In this document: one piece after another, positions 32,700 through 35,704 of the stretch
How positions within the stretch are numbered: position 1 is the stretch's first letter
Layout of the letters: the number at the start of each line of letters is the position of its first letter
Assembly (NCBI GenBank): GCA_900321655.1
Contig: ONWU01000034.1
Coordinates: 1 to 35,704 of the forward strand
Source of the DNA: an uncultured Bacteroidales bacterium
GTDB taxonomy: Bacteria > Bacteroidota > Bacteroidia > Bacteroidales > UBA932
Direction: 5' to 3'
DNA length: 35,704 nt
Made by a program: the position numbers and the translations under genes
Notes under the pieces: model-generated
Database searches by the model: none
The model's input: the letters and a program-made list of their open reading frames with translations, nothing else
What the model was told of the DNA's origin: nothing

Positions 32700-33620
32700 A
32701 TGAAAGAAGCGTATCATATCTGTTTCACTTCACACGGGGAAGTAATGTTCCGGGACGAGGAAGACCACGGGGCATTTCTTAATCTTCTTGCACTTCGGGC
32801 CTTTTCTCACGACTGCGGGGTTTTGGCTGATGCCGAAATGTCCACCCACGTTCATCTAGGCCTTCTTACATCCGTTCCTACGGAGCTGGCGGCGGCTTTG
32901 CGTATGTCCTACACGAAGTATTTCAACCATAAATATGGCAGGAAAGGAAGGATGGGGGAAAAGTATACTTTCGTGTTAAAGGTGGACGGGTATGTCCATA
33001 TGATGGTCCTGCTGAACTATATTCTGAGAAACGGGCTTCATCACGCAGCCGCAGCTACTGCATTCGGGTATCCCTACTGCTCGTCCCGGGACCTGTTTAC
33101 CAAAGACATCGGCCTGTTTACGGAGCCCTCCGTCCTGATGAGCCGGGCCGATATCACATCCTGCCTTCCCCGGCACTCGGAATTCCCGGATCACTACCGT
33201 ATGAATGCCAAAGGAGTCTTTGTACGGGACAGTTTTATGGAGCTTCGGATAGCGGAACAGTATTATGCTTCTCCACGCAATTACCTGTACCAGATGAACC
33301 GTCTCACGGACGAGAGCTGGTCCAAGGAACAGGAAAAGGATAGAACCGGAAGACCTTTGACACTCAGCGATATAGAAAATGTAACCGACCGAGACATAGC
33401 ACAAATGCTGAAAAACGAATCGGGCCGGTCTTTCAGTAGTTCCCGTCTGCAGGACCTGGATGTGTGCCGCCTCATAGACAAAGATATTCTTCCCTCCTAC
33501 GGGGTGTCATCCGTCTATCAGCTAACGGATTTCCAAAAGAGAAGGATCGCAGACCAGTTGAAATACGAGTTCAGGCTTCCCCTGCACCAGATTGCCCGCT
33601 GTCTGGTGCTGCCTCTTTGA
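32700..33620 (+). CDS. REP-associated tyrosine (Y1/HUH) transposase, RAYT
   Basis: The 306-residue protein has the Y1 transposase core of the IS200/IS605 superfamily in its first 120 residues. The HUH motif is MSTHVHLGLL (His50, His52), followed by AAALRMSYTKYFNHKYGRKG, MGEKY, and LLNYILRNGLHH, whose Tyr107 is the expected nucleophile (YI.RNP.. in relatives). The remaining 185 residues are specific to Bacteroidales-type members and end in a helical LPLHQIARCLVLPL that resembles an HTH opening. It is not an ordinary insertion sequence: no IS605 ends or TnpB. The near-identical composite hairpin repeats on both sides mark it as a RAYT, a domesticated class thought to move or maintain REP elements. 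Confidence 0.85.
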   Translation: MKEAYHICFTSHGEVMFRDEEDHGAFLNLLALRAFSHDCGVLADAEMSTHVHLGLLTSVPTELAAALRMSYTKYFNHKYGRKGRMGEKYTFVLKVDGYVHMMVLLNYILRNGLHHAAAATAFGYPYCSSRDLFTKDIGLFTEPSVLMSRADITSCLPRHSEFPDHYRMNAKGVFVRDSFMELRIAEQYYASPRNYLYQMNRLTDESWSKEQEKDRTGRPLTLSDIENVTDRDIAQMLKNESGRSFSSSRLQDLDVCRLIDKDILPSYGVSSVYQLTDFQKRRIADQLKYEFRLPLHQIARCLVLPL

Positions 33621-33626
33621 CAGCCT

Positions 33627-33794
33627 GCCGGGCTTCGCGCCTTTCCGGCTTCCGGCCCTTGCCGCGTTGCCCGTAAATCGCCATTCTGGGCCTTGCCGCT
33701 GTCGACGCGGCAGGTGAATCGGCCCCAGAGCACGTTTTCCTTGCCGCGTTGCCCGGAAATTGCCGTTCTGTGCCTTGCGGCTGTCAACGCGGCA
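33627..33794 (+). repeat. Right composite REP-like repeat (two 53-bp elements B1, B2)
   Basis: This is the second copy of the composite unit. B1 33660-33712 and B2 33742-33794 are again 53 bp each and 82 bp apart, with a 29-bp spacer differing from the left one at two positions. B1 shares the inner GTCGACG end with A1, and B2 shares GTCAACG with A2, so the two-element unit was copied as a whole. The lead-in GCCGGGCTTCG (33627-33637) follows 6 bases after the RAYT stop. The last 11 bases of B2 form the 3' end and stop codon of folP on the opposite strand. Confidence 0.92.
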
Positions 33795-34692
33795 GGCAGA
33801 GAGAGAAGAGCCGGGCCGTTTGGATGGCGGGCACCACGTCGTGCACGCGGAGCCAGGTGGCGCCCCGCTCCAGGGCGGCATAATTCAGGACTTGTGTTGC
33901 GGGCATTGCTTCTTCGGGGGTGATGCCCAGCGGCTTGTAAATCATACTTTTGCGGGAAAGGCCGACGAGAATTTCCTGCGGGAAGGCCTCCTTTATTTCA
34001 CTCAGTCGCCGGAGCAGCTGGTAGTTCTGTTCCACCGTCTTGGCAAAGCCGAAGCCCGGGTCCAGGATCCATTCCCGGATGCCGGCATCGGCCGCTTTCT
34101 TTTCAAAGGCCTTGAAATAGCGGATCACCTCCGCCACCACATCGTCGTAGTCCGTGAGGGATTGCATCGTCTCCGGCGTGCCCCGCATATGCATAGCCAC
34201 GTACGGAAGCCCCAGGCGTCCTACCGTTCCCAGCATCTTAGGATCCATTTCTCCGGCCGATATGTCATTCACCAGGAAGGGGCCGATGGTATCGTATACC
34301 CGCCGGACGATTTCTGCCCTGTATGTGTCAATGGAGACGGCAGGGTACTCCCTCCCGGGGGACTCCGTTTCGCTTCGCTTCACTCCGACCCCTCCCACTG
34401 CCTCCGGCAGCGGGCCCCTCCCCCTACCCCTGTGCGGGGGTGCACAGGCCCCCGGGAGGGAGTACCCTGCCAGTTCCGTCAGCACGGGCTCCAGGCGGGA
34501 CCATTCCTCCTCCAGGGAGGGCTGGACGCTGCCGGGACGGGTGCTGCAGGCGCCGAGGTCCACTACATCGGCCCCTTCGGCCCACATCTGGCGGATGCGG
34601 GCCACGGCATCGTCCCCTGAAGTGCGGCTCCCTGCGTAGAAGGAGTCCCCGTTCAGGTTCACGATGCCCAGGATGTGGATATTGCCTATCAC
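33784..34692 (-). CDS. folP: Dihydropteroate synthase with a 39-residue in-frame insertion
   Basis: FolP joins p-aminobenzoate to 6-hydroxymethyl-dihydropterin pyrophosphate in folate synthesis. All TIM-barrel motifs are intact in 302 residues: ILGIVNLNGDSFYAGSR, VVDLGACSTRPGS, SIDTYRAE, FLVNDISAGE, MHMRGTPETMQ, ILDPGFGFAKT, VGLSRKSMI and RVHDV. Residues 78-116, between AGY and PAVSIDTY, are an Arg/Gly/Pro-rich insertion encoded by a palindromic element (34349-34461); without it the protein would be about 263 residues. The insertion falls in the loop before strand 3, so activity may survive. The start is a GTG whose bases overlap the upstream TGA stop (GTGA). The last codons and stop come from REP element B2. 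Confidence 0.93.
   Translation of the reverse strand: MIGNIHILGIVNLNGDSFYAGSRTSGDDAVARIRQMWAEGADVVDLGACSTRPGSVQPSLEEEWSRLEPVLTELAGYSLPGACAPPHRGRGRGPLPEAVGGVGVKRSETESPGREYPAVSIDTYRAEIVRRVYDTIGPFLVNDISAGEMDPKMLGTVGRLGLPYVAMHMRGTPETMQSLTDYDDVVAEVIRYFKAFEKKAADAGIREWILDPGFGFAKTVEQNYQLLRRLSEIKEAFPQEILVGLSRKSMIYKPLGITPEEAMPATQVLNYAALERGATWLRVHDVVPAIQTARLFSLCLPR
34349..34461. mobile_element. 113-bp MITE-like inverted-repeat element inside folP
   Basis: The element begins TCCCTCCCGGGGG (34349-34361) and ends with its exact reverse complement (34449-34461). It is flanked on both sides by GTAC, and beyond that by GGCAGG on the left and CCTGCC on the right. Removing the element and one GTAC restores a palindromic site GGCAGGGTACCCTGCC and the protein text AGYPAVSIDTY. 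Element plus duplication is 117 bp, 39 codons, with no stop in the folP frame. Inner hairpins are present: CTGCC-TCC-GGCAG (about 34397-34409) and CCTGTGC/GCACAGG (about 34429-34448). No coding capacity of its own. Mover unknown. Confidence 0.85.
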
Positions 34693-35591
34693 AGGAGGGT
34701 TACTATCTTTTCCAGCCAGAGGGCGTCCGTGGCATCGAACATAGCCAGTTCCTTGCTGTCGATATCCAGGACGGAGGTGATGGCTTCTCCTTCAAAAACC
34801 GGCACGACAATCTCGCTGCGGGAGAGGGAGGAGCAGGCGATGTGGCCGGGGAAAGCTTCCACGTCCGGCACCACCAGCGTACGTTTTTCTTTCCAGGCGC
34901 TGCCGCAGACACCCTTTCCGAAGCCGATACGGAAGCAGGCCGAAGGGCCCTGGAAGGGGCCGAGGACCAGCTGCTCTCCCTGCACCCGGTAGAAGCCGGT
35001 CCAGAAGAAGTGCATCCGCTCGTGGATGAGGGCGGCCATATTGGCCATACGGGCAATGGAATCCGTTTCTCCTTCCAGGATGAGCTTGATATCCTGGTAC
35101 AGGCGCAGGTAACGGAAAGCTTTCAGGGGTACGTGGCAGTAGCCCTCGGGGTTCTTGTCCAGATAGTCCTGGTGGCGTTCTTCGGCCAGGTAGAAGTTGC
35201 GAAGCGGCTCCAGCTCCACCACCAGGGGGGCTCCCACACGGCGGGCCTCGGCCTCAAAGACGGGCTGTACCTCGGCCTTGTCGGCCTCTTCCTTATAATA
35301 GACGCCCGTGCGGTAGCGCGTGCCGATGTCTCCTCCCTGCCGGTTCAGGCTGAGCGGGTTGATGATGGTGAAATAGAGCTCCGTGAGTTCTTTCAGGCCG
35401 ATGCGCTTTTCGTCGTAAGTGACGCGTACCGTTTCGGCGAAGCCGGTGGTGTCTGTATACACCTGTTCATAGCTGGGGTTTTCTCCGTTTCCGTTGGCAT
35501 ATCCCGCTACTGCTTCCTTTACCCCGTCCACTCCGGCGAAGAAGTGCTGGGCGCCCCAGAAGCAACCGGCGGCAAAATAGATTTCTTTCAT
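34689..35591 (-). CDS. MsrA-fRMsr fusion: peptide Met-S-sulfoxide and free Met-R-sulfoxide reductase
   Basis: This 300-residue protein joins two repair enzymes. Residues 1-160 are MsrA: AAGCFWG with catalytic Cys10, NPSYEQVYTDTTGFAETVRV, RQGGDIGTRYRTGVYY and HQDYLDKNPEGYCHV with a possible resolving Cys152. Residues about 162-300 are a GAF-type free methionine-R-sulfoxide reductase (E. coli YebR/MsrC-like): ANMAALIHERMHFFWTGFYR, LGPFQGPSACFRI, GKGVCGSAW, GHIACSS, SEIVVPVF and SVLDIDS. The three cysteines used by that enzyme are kept (Cys219, Cys229, Cys253). The fusion covers both stereoisomers, one in proteins and one in the free amino acid. Its stop overlaps the folP start, so folP is downstream in the operon. 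Confidence 0.9.
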   Translation of the reverse strand: MKEIYFAAGCFWGAQHFFAGVDGVKEAVAGYANGNGENPSYEQVYTDTTGFAETVRVTYDEKRIGLKELTELYFTIINPLSLNRQGGDIGTRYRTGVYYKEEADKAEVQPVFEAEARRVGAPLVVELEPLRNFYLAEERHQDYLDKNPEGYCHVPLKAFRYLRLYQDIKLILEGETDSIARMANMAALIHERMHFFWTGFYRVQGEQLVLGPFQGPSACFRIGFGKGVCGSAWKEKRTLVVPDVEAFPGHIACSSLSRSEIVVPVFEGEAITSVLDIDSKELAMFDATDALWLEKIVTLL

Positions 35592-35672
35592 TTAAAGTCC
35601 GTTTACATTAGTGTCCACTAAAAAATCATAAAAGTTCTTTGAAAATATTGAAAGTTAGGTAATTACAAAGGT

Positions 35673-35704
35673 TTTGCGAGTCAACCGATTTGAATTTATC
35701 TTTG
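35673..35704 (+). promoter_or_regulatory. Promoter at the right edge, reading out of the window
   Basis: TTTG (35673-35676), 20 bases, then TATCTTTG (35697-35704) gives a near-consensus Bacteroidota promoter at the last bases. The region 35592-35672 before it is AT-rich and holds no gene; it must also contain the msrA-fRMsr promoter, for which I see no clean match. Confidence 0.6.

Noticed and set aside
32387-33794. CRISPR array
   Set aside because: Only two pairs of 53-bp elements, with conserved rather than unique spacers, separated by a transposase gene; no cas genes.
34323-35621. A 432-codon plus-strand frame across folP and msrA-fRMsr
   Set aside because: Both minus-strand genes are unmistakable; the plus-strand product begins in the inserted palindromic element and has no domain.
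35592-35672. rRNA leader or boxA-like sequence (GTTCTTTGAAAA near 35633)
   Set aside because: The motif recalls leaders of Bacteroidota rRNA operons, but it lies before, not after, the edge promoter and no rRNA or tRNA is visible, so I cannot support it.

Overview
The window looks like chromosome from an uncultured or lesser-known gut-type Bacteroidales (phylum Bacteroidota). The evidence is gene content (fimbrillin-like lipoprotein, DUF4293, NVEALA/6-bladed-propeller type lipoproteins, DUF4221, DUF3244, split HipA, Bacteroidales-type prfA, fabF and mazG) and many promoters of the Bacteroidota type TTTG-N19-TAnnTTTG. Most genes are GC-rich; one stretch (about 11.5-18.9 kb) is visibly AT-richer and looks acquired. 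I cannot name genus or species from the sequence alone.

Layout. 1-5080: housekeeping and transport: 5' part of pyrG, mazG, a 4-hydroxybutyrate/acetate-type CoA-transferase, the Ser/Thr symporter sstT, and a membrane-anchored AraC-type regulator. 5084-6647: a three-gene hipB-hipS-hipT (HipBST-type) toxin-antitoxin operon whose promoter region carries three similar operator-like sites exactly 41 bp apart. 6650-9878: a divergent run of very small ORFs, a fimbrillin-like lipoprotein and a glycine-rich secreted repeat protein. 9900-11552: prfA-queF with terminator. 11482-18875: AT-rich accessory island with a TPR/membrane/HTH regulator, a DUF3244-like protein, a Cys-rich NVEALA-like secreted peptide, a DUF4221 lipoprotein, a CxxC protein, two 6-bladed beta-propeller lipoproteins, a decayed transposase and a propeller-like fragment. 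18876-27465: a four-gene RND efflux operon (TolC-like, membrane fusion protein, two different RND permeases). 27462-28718: fabF, divergent from a five-gene operon murQ-DUF4293-nucleotidyltransferase-CPBP protease-divIC (28839-32282) that ends at a clear terminator. 32387-33794: a REP-associated Y1 transposase (RAYT) flanked by two copies of a composite repeat, each made of two 53-bp hairpin-forming elements. 33784-35591: folP, which carries a 113-bp inverted-repeat element inserted in frame, and a MsrA-free-Met-R-sulfoxide-reductase fusion. A promoter at the right edge fires out of the window.

Most notable: (1) the RAYT with its paired 53-bp elements; (2) the MITE-like element inside folP with a 4-bp GTAC duplication that keeps the frame (113+4=117 nt, 39 codons); (3) the HipBST operon with three operators on a 41-bp pitch and a Cys/His motif on HipT; (4) the AT-rich secreted-peptide/beta-propeller island of unknown function; (5) a 38-residue ORF built from three 21-nt/heptad repeats beside the third operator. 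All assignments rest on reading the sequence and on remembered family features; no database search was done.
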